A DNA stretch of 64,000 nt, taken from the NCBI GenBank assembly GCA_016927905.1, contig JAFGLW010000016.1:62001-126000 (forward strand), in the 5' to 3' direction. A program made the position numbers and the translations under genes. The notes beneath the pieces are model-generated. The model ran no database searches. It had not been told where the DNA came from and worked only from the letters and a program-made list of their open reading frames with translations. Below, piece after piece: positions 36,386 to 45,385 of this stretch. The first letter of the stretch is position 1. Each line of letters starts with the position of its first letter. The stretch comes from a candidate division CSSED10-310 bacterium. Lineage in GTDB: Bacteria > CSSED10-310 > JAFGJC01.

Positions 36386-36466
36386 TTCAACACCCTCCAA
36401 TATCTCCAGATGAGGAAAATCTGGATGTGGAGTATAAACATCTTGCTGTTCAGAGTGCAACTGTTT

Positions 36467-37720
36467 TTAGGAATTCATAATCGCGAGGAATTCCTCGTTT
36501 GTCTTGGTCTGACCCAGTTTTTCGAGAAGAAACTCCATGCTTTCCACCACACCCATGGGATTGAGCAGTTTCCTGAGTATCCAGATACGTTTCAAAATAT
36601 CGCTGTCGAGCAGCAGTTCTTCTTTTCGCGTTCCCGATCGCTTGATATCGATTGCAGGGAATACCCGCCGGTCGACCAGGCGCCGGTCCAGATGTATTTC
36701 CAGATTGCCCGTTCCTTTGAATTCCTCGAAGATGACATCATCCATCCGGCTTCCCGTATCGATCAGGGCGGTCGCGATGATGGTCAGACTGCCGCCCTCC
36801 TCGGTATTCCGTGCCGCTCCGAAAAACCGCTTGGGACGGTGCAGAGCATTTGAATCCACGCCACCGGAAAGAATTTTTCCCGAGGGAGGAACGACCGCAT
36901 TATAAGCACGGGCAAGGCGGGTGATCGAATCCAGCAGGATCACCACGTTCCGCTTATGTTCCACCAGGCGTTTCGCTTTTTCGATAACCATTTCCGCAAC
37001 CTGTACGTGCCGCTGGGCCGGTTCGTCGAATGTTGAACTGATAATCTCACCCTTGACATTCCGTTCCATGTCCGTGACCTCTTCCGGTCTTTCATCGATG
37101 AGCAGAACAATCAGATATACATTCGGATGATTCGTGGTGACGGAATGCGCAATCGACTGGAGCAGCATTGTTTTACCGGTTCTGGGCGGCGATACGATCA
37201 AACCTCTCTGACCCATGCCGACCGGCGTCAGAAGAGCCATGACCCGGGTGGAGATGTCCTCCGGACCCCGTTCGAGCTTGAACGCCTTCAAGGGATACAG
37301 CGGCGTCAAATTGTCAAAAAATGACTTGTTCCTCGAAACCTCCGGGCTCTCAAAATTTATGGCTTCAACCTTGAGCAATGCGAAATACCGCTCATTCTCC
37401 TTCGGCGGACGTATCTGACCGGAAACGGTATCCCCCGTCCTCAGTTCAAATCTTCTGATTTGTGAAGGGGAGATGTAGACATCATCCGGACCGGGAAGAT
37501 AATTGTAGTCGGGTGACCTCAAGAATCCGAATCCATCCGGCAAGGTTTCCAAAACACCCTCGGCAAAAATCAGGCCGTCTTTTTCAGCCTGTGCCTGTAA
37601 AATTCTGAAAATCATTTCCTGTTTCCGCAGCGCCGACGGCAAGGTCAATCCGAAGTCCGATGCCAGTTGATATAATTCACCGATCGATTTTTCCTTTAAC
37701 TCCGTAATGTTCATGATCAT
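36467..37720 (-). CDS. rho: Transcription termination factor Rho
   Basis: A 417-residue ring helicase. The N-terminal RNA-binding domain includes [29 protein letters not shown], and the ATPase has Walker [12 protein letters not shown] and the Q/R-loop region with [11 protein letters not shown]. Length equals the E. coli protein, so there is no extra insertion domain. ATG 37720 has GGAG 6 bases upstream; a second ATG two codons later is possible. The 5' leader is about 160 bases long, which is a common arrangement for rho autoregulation, although that is inferred here. Confidence 0.97.
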   Translation of the reverse strand: MIMNITELKEKSIGELYQLASDFGLTLPSALRKQEMIFRILQAQAEKDGLIFAEGVLETLPDGFGFLRSPDYNYLPGPDDVYISPSQIRRFELRTGDTVSGQIRPPKENERYFALLKVEAINFESPEVSRNKSFFDNLTPLYPLKAFKLERGPEDISTRVMALLTPVGMGQRGLIVSPPRTGKTMLLQSIAHSVTTNHPNVYLIVLLIDERPEEVTDMERNVKGEIISSTFDEPAQRHVQVAEMVIEKAKRLVEHKRNVVILLDSITRLARAYNAVVPPSGKILSGGVDSNALHRPKRFFGAARNTEEGGSLTIIATALIDTGSRMDDVIFEEFKGTGNLEIHLDRRLVDRRVFPAIDIKRSGTRKEELLLDSDILKRIWILRKLLNPMGVVESMEFLLEKLGQTKTNEEFLAIMNS

Positions 37721-37886
37721 GTTTCACTCCTTTTGATTAATCCGGATGCCGGATATTTGGCTGTGACCTGTCTCCCGTTCTTGTTTCGCTTTAATTGAAT
37801 CGATTCTGATCAGGATGGCTGGGTTGATATATGGCAGAGATTCACTCTAATCGGCACAAACGGCACAGCATCACCTTACCGATAGG

Positions 37887-37923
37887 ATAATAGCAACTTA
37901 CCAGGACCAGATCTTATTGTCAA
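37887..37923 (-). promoter_or_regulatory. Probable rho promoter region
   Basis: On the minus strand, TTGACA (37923-37918) is followed after 17 bases by a poor TAAGTT, and further on by an extended -10, TGCTATTAT (37895-37887). Either could start a long rho leader. The rest of the gap 37721-37927 shows no other clear element. Confidence 0.4.
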
Positions 37924-37935
37924 CCTGTCAGGTTG
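37921..37935. repeat. 15-base palindrome overlapping the aspS stop and rho -35
   Basis: CAACCTG-T-CAGGTTG is a perfect inverted repeat around one central base. It covers the aspS stop codon and part of the putative rho -35. The single-base centre makes an RNA hairpin impossible without opening pairs, so a protein-binding site is the better explanation. Confidence 0.4.
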
Positions 37936-39733
37936 TTTCCTTTTTCCCCGAATTCTCAATCAGTGATTTCAGCCCCAGCATCTTCATTTGCTCGGAAGTC
38001 GCGGGAGATGGTGCATTGGTCAAAAGACAGGCGGCCTGAAGGGTCTTTGGAAACGCGATGACATCTCTGAGATTGTCGGTACCGGCCAGCATCATGATCA
38101 GCCTGTCCATCCCGAATGCAATCCCGCAGTGAGGCGGCGTTCCATATCTGAGCGCTTCCAGAAAAAATCCGAATCGGTTTTCAGCTTCCTGCTTGGTTAA
38201 ACCCAGGGCTTTGAATATCCGGCACTGCAGATCCTCCCTGAATATCCGAACGCTTCCACCTCCGAGTTCCACTCCATTCAAAACCAAATCGTAAGCCTGT
38301 GCTCTGCACAATGCCGGGTTTGAATCCAGAAGATTTTCATCCTGGGCGAGCGGAGCGGTAAACGGGTGATGCATCGCCTGGTATCTACTCTCTTGGGGAA
38401 CATATTCAAAAAGAGGAAAATCGATCACCCACAGAAATTTCAGGGAATCTCCCGTCATATTTCCCCGACGTGCAATTTCGAGTCTCAGATCACCCAGCGC
38501 CCAGGCTGTTTCCTCGAAACCGCCCGCAGCCAAACAAATCAAATCACCAGGCCGGGCATCAAACCGCTGCACAAGCTGCAGGCGTCGTTCCGGTTCAAGA
38601 TGCTTGCCGAGCGGTGATCCCGTCAGTTCGCCGCCATCCCCCGTCTTAAACGTGATCAATCCCCCCGGTCCCCGGGACCTCACAATCCGCTCCAGATCCC
38701 CAATCTGTTTCCGGGAAAGTCCAGCTCCGCCCGGATAGACCACCCCGCGAACACCTCCGCCGTTCCGGATCGCGTCCTCGGTCAGCTGGTATCCGGAACC
38801 GGCGAGAACATCCGTTGCATCGCGTAGCTTCAGATCGAACCGAATGTCCGGTTTGTCGGAACCATAATCCACCAGGGCATCGGAATAGGTCATCCGGGGG
38901 AATGGTGTCTGTATTTCGATACCCAACACCTCGCGGTACACCACGGCCATCAATTCCTCGTGAATCCGGAACAGTGTATCCCGGGTGACGAACGACATCT
39001 CTACGTCAATCTGGCTGAATTCCGGCTGACGGTCCGCCCGGGAATCCTCATCCCGGAAACACTTGACGATCTGGAAATACCGGTCAACCCCGCCGATCAT
39101 CAAAATCTGTTTGAGAATTTGAGGTGATTGCGGAAGGGCATAGCATCTGCCGGGATACAGACGGCTCGGAACAAGAAAATCCCGGGCACCCTCGGGTGTG
39201 GACCGGATGAGGTGGGGTGTCGTCACTTCGATGAACCCATTATCCGAATAGAATTTCCGAACCACCTGGTAAGTCTGGTGGCGTACGGACAGAATACGGA
39301 ACATCTCCGAACGCCTTAGATCCAGATAACGATACTTCAGTCGAAGTTCCTCATTCACTTCCTGATCGCCGATCAGATGAAACGGTGGCACCCTGGAAGT
39401 GCTATGCAGTTTGACCCGGGATGCGATCAGTTCAATCCTGCCCGTCTTCATGGACTGATTGACAGCCTCATCGGGACGCATCGATATCGTACCTTCGACA
39501 GTCAAAACACTTTCACGTTTCATTTCCTGAGCCAACACAACCAGATCCGGATTCCGGACCGGGTCGAAAACAACCTGAAGAATGCCGGATCGGTCGTACA
39601 GATCGATAAACACCAGATTCCCCAGATCCCGCCGTTTCCGTACCCATCCGGCAACCCGGATTGTTGTGCCCGGTTCCAGATGGGTGATTTCGGTGCAATA
39701 GTGCGTTCTTTCGAGCAAATCCGCGTGATTCAT
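37928..39733 (-). CDS. aspS: Aspartyl-tRNA synthetase (bacterial type)
   Basis: A 601-residue class II synthetase. The N-terminal OB-fold binds the anticodon (RVAGWVRKRRDLGNLVFIDLYDR). Motif 2 includes FQIVKCFRDEDSRADRQPEFSQID, the central GAD insertion domain follows, and motif 3 is GIAFGMDRLIMMLAG. The ATG at 39733 is chosen because the protein family starts there and AAGGA lies 10 bases upstream; the longer frame adds 11 residues. It is the last gene of the run that begins with the HD-GYP gene and lies 29 bases after queE. Whether it also charges tRNA-Asn cannot be told. Confidence 0.97.
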   Translation of the reverse strand: MNHADLLERTHYCTEITHLEPGTTIRVAGWVRKRRDLGNLVFIDLYDRSGILQVVFDPVRNPDLVVLAQEMKRESVLTVEGTISMRPDEAVNQSMKTGRIELIASRVKLHSTSRVPPFHLIGDQEVNEELRLKYRYLDLRRSEMFRILSVRHQTYQVVRKFYSDNGFIEVTTPHLIRSTPEGARDFLVPSRLYPGRCYALPQSPQILKQILMIGGVDRYFQIVKCFRDEDSRADRQPEFSQIDVEMSFVTRDTLFRIHEELMAVVYREVLGIEIQTPFPRMTYSDALVDYGSDKPDIRFDLKLRDATDVLAGSGYQLTEDAIRNGGGVRGVVYPGGAGLSRKQIGDLERIVRSRGPGGLITFKTGDGGELTGSPLGKHLEPERRLQLVQRFDARPGDLICLAAGGFEETAWALGDLRLEIARRGNMTGDSLKFLWVIDFPLFEYVPQESRYQAMHHPFTAPLAQDENLLDSNPALCRAQAYDLVLNGVELGGGSVRIFREDLQCRIFKALGLTKQEAENRFGFFLEALRYGTPPHCGIAFGMDRLIMMLAGTDNLRDVIAFPKTLQAACLLTNAPSPATSEQMKMLGLKSLIENSGKKETT

Positions 39734-39762
39734 ATCGGCGTGGTCCTTTCGCGAGGTTGATC

Positions 39763-40395
39763 TCACGGGAAGGAGAGGAATTTATGCAGCTGGAGCTGCA
39801 GTCTGGCAGGCATTTTATCAGATAAAATCCAGGAGGCAAGATCGGAGGGTGAACAGCAGCGCCATGCCGGTGACATCAACACTGAACCCGGGAAACATGC
39901 CAACCGGGAACGGATGACCTCGCATGCGTACCGATAATCTTCCCGATTGGAAATAACGAATTTGATTTCATCCCAGGCGTTCAGAATCGGGATGTTTTCC
40001 CACAGGGTTCGATCGGTCATGCCGCTCGAAGGGCATTTGATATCCATCACCCGGACAACCGACGCCGGAATCATGGAAATATCGATGCTTCCGTTGGTTT
40101 CCAATGTGACGACATGACCGGTTTCGAGCAGAATCCTCAGCAGCTCTCGGGTGCCCGCCTGCAGCAACGGTTCACCTCCGGTGACGCACACATGCCTCAG
40201 TCCTTCTTCGTTCACTCTCTCGATTATCCGATGAATACCGATATCCGTTCCGCTGTCCGGTTCCCAGGCTTCCGGCGTATCGCACCAGCGGCACCGTAGA
40301 TTGCATCCGCTCAATCGGATAAACGTGAACGGAAGGCCCTGGTAGGTTGATTCTCCCTGGATGGATGAAAAAATGCTCTGAACCCGCAGTGTCAT
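39763..40395 (-). CDS. queE: 7-carboxy-7-deazaguanine synthase
   Basis: A 210-residue radical SAM enzyme. The cluster motif is GCNLRCRWCDTP (Cys31, Cys35, Cys38), with SSIQGESTYQGLPFTFIRLSGC before it and VTGGEPLLQ after it. QueE converts carboxytetrahydropterin to CDG, a precursor of queuosine and archaeosine. Other queuosine genes are not in this window. ATG 40395 lies 4 bases after the DUF362 stop without a clear ribosome binding site, so translation is probably coupled. The family's C-terminal part is somewhat divergent. Confidence 0.9.
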   Translation of the reverse strand: MTLRVQSIFSSIQGESTYQGLPFTFIRLSGCNLRCRWCDTPEAWEPDSGTDIGIHRIIERVNEEGLRHVCVTGGEPLLQAGTRELLRILLETGHVVTLETNGSIDISMIPASVVRVMDIKCPSSGMTDRTLWENIPILNAWDEIKFVISNREDYRYACEVIRSRLACFPGSVLMSPAWRCCSPSDLASWILSDKMPARLQLQLHKFLSFP

Positions 40396-40399
40396 ATTT

Positions 40400-41608
40400 T
40401 CAGTCGCGCAGTTTCTCCAGCAGATTGAAAAGGTCCAGCACATGAGGCGGGCATCCGGGAATCCAGCAGCCTTTCCGGCGTTTCGCCCGGTCGTAAAACT
40501 GGAATTCGCTGGCACAATTACCGAACAGGATCAAATTCCCTTCCCATTCATCGAGCGTCTGTTCGTTGCACATCGGTCTTCCGGATACGATAGTGGAGAC
40601 TGGATATAGTTTTAAATCCGATTCAAAAGCCAGCTTGTCAAGGCTATGGCGGATGGCCGAAAGGCATCCATTGCAAACTCCGCATTCGATGCATCGAAAT
40701 CCCGGAAACTGGCCGGCACTGGACAAAACGGGTCGTTTGAACCGGCGCTTTAAAAGATCCTTTTCAGGACCGATGACATTGACGGGATGGTCGACACCGT
40801 TCCAGATGCGTTCCCGTGCGATCATGAGATGGGGAATTTCGCTGATGGAAAAACCCATCCACTCAGCGACCGTGCTGTCGAGGGCGATCATATCCGTGCT
40901 GACCGCCAGGCCATTGTAATCCCGGATTGAAACACCATGAAACGGTGCCTGCCCCTCCATGGCCCATAGCCCATCGATGATGTTCAAATCAGGTACCCTC
41001 ACCTGCGCCAGATCCACTATTTTCTCAGCGATATCATTGCGGTGAAACAGCATCCGCTGATCATCGTGAATGATACCCAAAAGATTCTTGATGGACAGGG
41101 ATATGCAGGTGAGCATATGGGTTTTCCATTTGGGCAGATTGATGAAAACACCCGCCTCCATTACCGGTTTTGCCACTCGAATGTTCCGGTACAGCCGGCC
41201 TGCGGGATTCGGTATATCCACCCATTCTCCATCGTCGAAAAAAAACGTTTTGAATCCGCGTTTTTTAAGCAGAGCCGTCAAACCCGAGATCTCGAAAGCC
41301 TCCCGGGCCGGGTATTCAAATCCCGGATTCTCTCCAACACCCACTTCGCGCGCGCCGAAATCGCTGCATAACTCCGCTATCGCAATCACCACCCGGGGAT
41401 CGGTGGAACTGGCTGGGATCAACCGGGGATTGGGACGGACCAGGTTGGGTTTCAGAATCACTGTCGATCCCCGGATATCTGCGGTCTGATATGAAATCGC
41501 TTCCAAGCTCCCGGCAATTTCCTCCTTGATCCTGCTGATATCGGATTCGGGGCAGTTGAGGGGTGAACCTGTCAGGTTGGAAACCTTATTCAGGTATACG
41601 CTGTTCAT
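40400..41608 (-). CDS. DUF362 protein with cysteine-rich C-terminal region
   Basis: A 402-residue protein. The DUF362 domain shows VILKPNLVRPNPRLIPASSTDPRVV and INLPKWKTHMLTCISLSIKNLLG. The C-terminal part has ECGVCNGCLSAI, then further cysteines (MCNEQ, FGNCAS, CWIPGCPPH) that could hold an Fe-S cluster or zinc. DUF362 proteins are often fused to or paired with ferredoxin-like domains; their reaction is unknown. Two ATGs lie side by side; the second (41608) has GGAGG at 6 bases and is preferred over 41611. It overlaps the DAHP synthase by 23 bases. Confidence 0.8.
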   Translation of the reverse strand: MNSVYLNKVSNLTGSPLNCPESDISRIKEEIAGSLEAISYQTADIRGSTVILKPNLVRPNPRLIPASSTDPRVVIAIAELCSDFGAREVGVGENPGFEYPAREAFEISGLTALLKKRGFKTFFFDDGEWVDIPNPAGRLYRNIRVAKPVMEAGVFINLPKWKTHMLTCISLSIKNLLGIIHDDQRMLFHRNDIAEKIVDLAQVRVPDLNIIDGLWAMEGQAPFHGVSIRDYNGLAVSTDMIALDSTVAEWMGFSISEIPHLMIARERIWNGVDHPVNVIGPEKDLLKRRFKRPVLSSAGQFPGFRCIECGVCNGCLSAIRHSLDKLAFESDLKLYPVSTIVSGRPMCNEQTLDEWEGNLILFGNCASEFQFYDRAKRRKGCWIPGCPPHVLDLFNLLEKLRD

Positions 41609-42416
41609 CATCCGCCTCCTTTCCCTGTTTCACATCCCGGAGGTAAGGTCTCAACCGGTTGATTTTTAAAACCATTTCACGGTATTGTTCGAAATCAAGC
41701 GATTGCAGACCATCACACAGGGCTTTCTGCGGATTGGGATGAATCTCCACGATCAATCCATCGGCTCCCGCCATCAAGGCAGCCAGAGCCATTGGAATGA
41801 TGATATCACTTCTTCCACATGAATGGCTCGGATCGACGATGATCGGAAGCGGTGATAATTTTTTGACGATGGGCACGGCGGACAGGTCCAGGGTGCTGCG
41901 TGTGTACTTTTCGAACGTCCGGATACCCCGTTCGCATAAAATGACGTGCGGGTTGCCACCGGATGTCAGATATTCGGCTGCCAGCAGCAGCTCTTCGATG
42001 GTTGCGGCAATCCCGCGTTTGAGAAGGATCGGTTTTCCCGCTTTCGCCAGCTGTTTGAGAAACTGGAAATTGCTCATGTTCCGAGCGCCGATCTGGAGAA
42101 TATCCACCGTATCGGCATACAAATCGAGATGGGCGATATCCACGATCTCCGTGACAATCTTAAGACCAAACTCCTTCTTGGCCATTCCCAGGAGCCGGAT
42201 ACCCTCTTCCTGCAATCCTTGAAAACTGTATGGACTGGTCCTGGGTTTAAACGCTCCCCCTCTTAAAAACCGATACCCCGCCCGGCGCACTTCACCCGCA
42301 GCCGCAAAAAGCTGCTCCTCACTTTCCACGCTGCACGGGCCGGCGATGAGCAGTAAATCTTCCCGTGTAACAGTTATGTCCGGAAGTTTCAGAATGGGTT
42401 TCATCGCCGATTTCAA
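41586..42416 (-). CDS. DAHP synthase, type I-beta (short, without fused domain)
   Basis: A 276-residue 3-deoxy-7-phosphoheptulonate synthase. Family marks are LLIAGPCSVESEEQ, GGAFKPRTSPYSFQGL, QIGARNMSNFQFLKQL, KRGIAATIEELLLAAEYL and VDPSHSCGRSDIIIPMA, with PEP-, metal- and erythrose-4-phosphate-binding residues. It catalyses the first step of the shikimate pathway. This subtype often carries an N-terminal ferredoxin-like or a chorismate mutase regulatory domain; this one has neither, but a chorismate-mutase-like domain sits on the upstream gene product. The TTG start has GGGGAG 7 bases upstream; ATG 42404 is the alternative. Confidence 0.92.
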   Translation of the reverse strand: MKSAMKPILKLPDITVTREDLLLIAGPCSVESEEQLFAAAGEVRRAGYRFLRGGAFKPRTSPYSFQGLQEEGIRLLGMAKKEFGLKIVTEIVDIAHLDLYADTVDILQIGARNMSNFQFLKQLAKAGKPILLKRGIAATIEELLLAAEYLTSGGNPHVILCERGIRTFEKYTRSTLDLSAVPIVKKLSPLPIIVDPSHSCGRSDIIIPMALAALMAGADGLIVEIHPNPQKALCDGLQSLDFEQYREMVLKINRLRPYLRDVKQGKEADDEQRIPE

Positions 42417-42428
42417 TATTCATCTCCC

Positions 42429-44189
42429 CTACAGGTACTGTTCGATGGATAGAATGGCATGAAAAATCTCTTCAATGATGGAATCATGAAGCGGTCCCGG
42501 ATTGAACTCCAGAAGACGCTGCAGGGTTTCCTGAATCTGCTCGGGATGAAATGTCTTCTCGTTCGTTCTGCGGTGAAGATCCATGACGACTTTAAACCGT
42601 TCATTGAGAAGGTGCAGAATCTTCAGGTCGATCGACTCGATTCTGCGTTGCATTGAGGCAGCCAAGTCGGATTTGTCCGACAACGATGTCCCGGTCAGGA
42701 TCTTCCGGTCAACCTTGCCGCCTGAAGTTCGCGGCAGATCCGACATGAATCGGATGATCCGGGGCTGGCGTGCGCGGGAAAGCTTGCTTCCCAGATACTG
42801 CCGGAGCTGCGGTTCGGTCAGTGTTTCTCCCGGTTCAATGACAACGGCTGCCATCGGCACGACACCTCTCAATCGATCTTCGTACGGGATCACCACGGCG
42901 TCCCGGACCAGAGGATGTGAAAAAAGAACAGCCTCAATCTCGGCAGGATACACTTTTATCCCCCCGACTTTGATCATGGCATCCGTGCGCCCGACACAGG
43001 TATAGTTGCCATGCGCATCGCGGCGGAACAAATCGCCTGTACACAGCCATCCATCCTTCATAACCCGGGCGGTCTCTTCGTCCGCACGCCAGTAGGAAAG
43101 CATTATACCCGGGCTGCGGATCCATAATTCTCCAACTTCCCCATCAGGAACCGGTTCCCCTGCGGCATCCGTCAATTTCGTTTCATAATAGGGAATCACC
43201 TGACCGACCGATCCCGGAGGGGTATTCCCGCCTGATTTCGACGCGAAAGCTATCCCCATCGTCTCGGTGCTGCCCCACACCGGAACAATGGCTGCACCCA
43301 TTTCCGCCTGGAATCTCTCCTGCAGCCATTGGGGTGTTGCCATGCCGCCGCTTTCCGGTATTCTCAGAGAACTGAAATCAAAGGTTTCGCATTGGCCGAA
43401 TGGCAGGAGAAGTTCATAAACCGGCGATACGGCCATCACACATGTCACCCGGTGTTCATGAATCGCCCTGGCAATCGATCGGGGATAGAGCTGCTCGATC
43501 AAAACGACGGTTCCACCCAGCATCAAGGCCCGGCAGAATATCTCGTGAGGGTGAAGCATGACGGCAAACAGGGGGAGATGGATGTCGGTCGAATCGATGT
43601 TCAGCGCCAGAGCGGAAGCCATCGTATTGTAAAACAGATTCCGATGCGAGGCCACAGCCGCCTTGACTTGACCCGTGCTCCCCGAAGTGAAATTCAGATA
43701 GACCGGATCGTCCGGTTCGCTCGCGGCCGCTACAGCATTCTCACCGGATGTGTCCGTTGACAGCATATCCATCGATACCGCCAGGATCCATTCACCCGGA
43801 TCCGATCGGCCGATCTGATTCTCGAGATCGGTGTGAAACAGGGTGGCTGCCGGTTTGATCAGGAACCGCATCCCGGCTATTTCCGTATCGGACGCCTTGA
43901 AATTCAAAGGCACTGCCAATGCTCCGACACGGGCCACCGCCAGGAAGGCTGCTATCAATTCCGGGCGCCGCTGCATGGCAATAAAAACACGATCACCCGG
44001 TTTGATTCCCCTGCGATGCAGTTCAAAAGCCAGATTGTCCACCATCCGCTTCAGATCGATATACCGGATGCGGCGATCCTTGTAGATAATTGCCGTCTTC
44101 CCGCCAATCCGCTGAGCCTGGTAATCCAACTGCCGGTCCAGCGGAATCGGAATATCCCGATAATCACTGTGGATCTGGAATTGTTCCAT
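42429..44189 (-). CDS. Adenylate-forming (acyl/aryl-CoA) ligase fused to a chorismate-mutase-like domain
   Basis: A 586-residue protein. Residues about 20-505 are an ANL-superfamily adenylating enzyme: P-loop NFTSGSTGQVKAA, WGSTETMG, WLCTGDLF, GRTDAMIKVGGIKVYPAEIE and the terminal catalytic Lys in TSGGKVDRKIL. Residues 511-586 resemble an AroQ-class chorismate mutase (RRIESIDLKILHLLNERFKVV ... FNPGPLHDSIIEEIFHAI). Aligned by eye with E. coli chorismate mutase, only Arg531 (Arg28) is clearly kept; Arg11, Lys39, Arg51 and Glu52 correspond to Gln514, Thr542, Gln551 and Ile552. The domain may thus be regulatory. The DAHP synthase starts 12 bases downstream. The acid substrate is unknown. Confidence 0.8.
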   Translation of the reverse strand: MEQFQIHSDYRDIPIPLDRQLDYQAQRIGGKTAIIYKDRRIRYIDLKRMVDNLAFELHRRGIKPGDRVFIAMQRRPELIAAFLAVARVGALAVPLNFKASDTEIAGMRFLIKPAATLFHTDLENQIGRSDPGEWILAVSMDMLSTDTSGENAVAAASEPDDPVYLNFTSGSTGQVKAAVASHRNLFYNTMASALALNIDSTDIHLPLFAVMLHPHEIFCRALMLGGTVVLIEQLYPRSIARAIHEHRVTCVMAVSPVYELLLPFGQCETFDFSSLRIPESGGMATPQWLQERFQAEMGAAIVPVWGSTETMGIAFASKSGGNTPPGSVGQVIPYYETKLTDAAGEPVPDGEVGELWIRSPGIMLSYWRADEETARVMKDGWLCTGDLFRRDAHGNYTCVGRTDAMIKVGGIKVYPAEIEAVLFSHPLVRDAVVIPYEDRLRGVVPMAAVVIEPGETLTEPQLRQYLGSKLSRARQPRIIRFMSDLPRTSGGKVDRKILTGTSLSDKSDLAASMQRRIESIDLKILHLLNERFKVVMDLHRRTNEKTFHPEQIQETLQRLLEFNPGPLHDSIIEEIFHAILSIEQYL

Positions 44190-44206
44190 GTTTCACTCAC
44201 CCGATC

Positions 44207-45343
44207 TTATTGAGTCAGCCCGTACTGCTCCAGTTCGGCCCGCGCCCGCTCGAAACCGTCTTCAGCGACCTGGTTCGCCACCCACTCCGTCAGCTCATCG
44301 ATACCATCTTCAAACTGGACCGACGGCTCATATCCCAGCATATCCCGGATTTTCGCAATATCTGCATAGCAATGCCTGATGTCCCCCTCCCTGAAAGTGT
44401 TTTCTATCCGGGGTGTCATTGGATGGCCCGCTCCCAACCTCCGGATCAGAATCTCGGCGACATGTTTTATCGTGATGTTTCGACCGGTACCGACATTGAA
44501 TGCAGTATAATCGGCCGCCTGGTTTTCCATGGCGAGGATATTGGCCTGAACGATATCCGACACATGAACGAAATCCCGACTTTGCAGGCCATCCTCAAAG
44601 ATGACAGGCGGTTTTTTATTCAAGACGCGGGAGGAAAATATCGCCGCAACACCGGTGTAAGGATTCGATAAAGCCTGCCGGGTACCGTAAATATTGAAAT
44701 ATCTCAGGGCCACCGTGGGAATCCGGTAGCTTTTCCCCGTGACCAGGAACATCTCCTCATGATCCCGCTTGGTGATCGCATAGATCGATGTGGGAAACAG
44801 CGGTTTCGACTCGGGGGTCCCCTTGTGCCGGCTGGGAGCTTTGCATTCCGGGCACATGATATCCCATTGTTTCGCTTCCAACTGACGATTTGGCCGGAGT
44901 TTCGGGGTGAAATCGCCGCAGTTGTCGCAGGTGTACAAACCCTCCCCATAAATGGACATTGAAGACGCCACGACAACCTTGCGCACCCGGTCACGGATTT
45001 TTCTGTTGTTGATCAGGATATCGAGAAGTGTTGCACCACCGGTGGAATTATAATCGACATATTTCCGGATCATGTACATCGATTGACCGACACCGACCGC
45101 CGCACCCTGATGAAAAATGACATCCTTCCCCTCCATGGCCCGGGTCAGAACATCTGCATCCCGCACATCCCCACAGATAAACCGGGCTCCCCTGTTGAGA
45201 TAATCCGGTAGACGACCTTGATGCACCTGATATTCGAGGTTATCAAAAATCGTGACATCATGACCCATTTCAACCAGTCGGTCGACCAGGTGCGACCCGA
45301 CAAATCCGGCTCCGCCGGTAACAAGAATAGACTCCCGTTTCAA
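44207..45343 (-). CDS. NAD-dependent sugar-nucleotide epimerase with zinc-ribbon insert
   Basis: A 378-residue extended short-chain dehydrogenase. The NAD loop is VTGGAGFVGSHL, the active site has SSMSIYGEG and the Tyr188-x3-Lys192 pair (YAITK), and RYFNIYGTRQ and SRDFVHVSDI follow. Inserted after the Ser motif are Cys139, Cys142, Cys164 and Cys167, a likely zinc ribbon. Some proteins annotated as dTDP-L-rhamnose 4-epimerases carry a similar insert, but the sugar substrate here is not known. The start is TTG 45343, supported by GAGGAGG 8 bases upstream. It lies 42 bases after the HD-GYP gene and 17 before the ligase. Confidence 0.87.
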   Translation of the reverse strand: MKRESILVTGGAGFVGSHLVDRLVEMGHDVTIFDNLEYQVHQGRLPDYLNRGARFICGDVRDADVLTRAMEGKDVIFHQGAAVGVGQSMYMIRKYVDYNSTGGATLLDILINNRKIRDRVRKVVVASSMSIYGEGLYTCDNCGDFTPKLRPNRQLEAKQWDIMCPECKAPSRHKGTPESKPLFPTSIYAITKRDHEEMFLVTGKSYRIPTVALRYFNIYGTRQALSNPYTGVAAIFSSRVLNKKPPVIFEDGLQSRDFVHVSDIVQANILAMENQAADYTAFNVGTGRNITIKHVAEILIRRLGAGHPMTPRIENTFREGDIRHCYADIAKIRDMLGYEPSVQFEDGIDELTEWVANQVAEDGFERARAELEQYGLTQ

Positions 45344-45385
45344 TGATATTTCCTCCTCAATCGGTTGCCGCAGCTCGATAACTTT

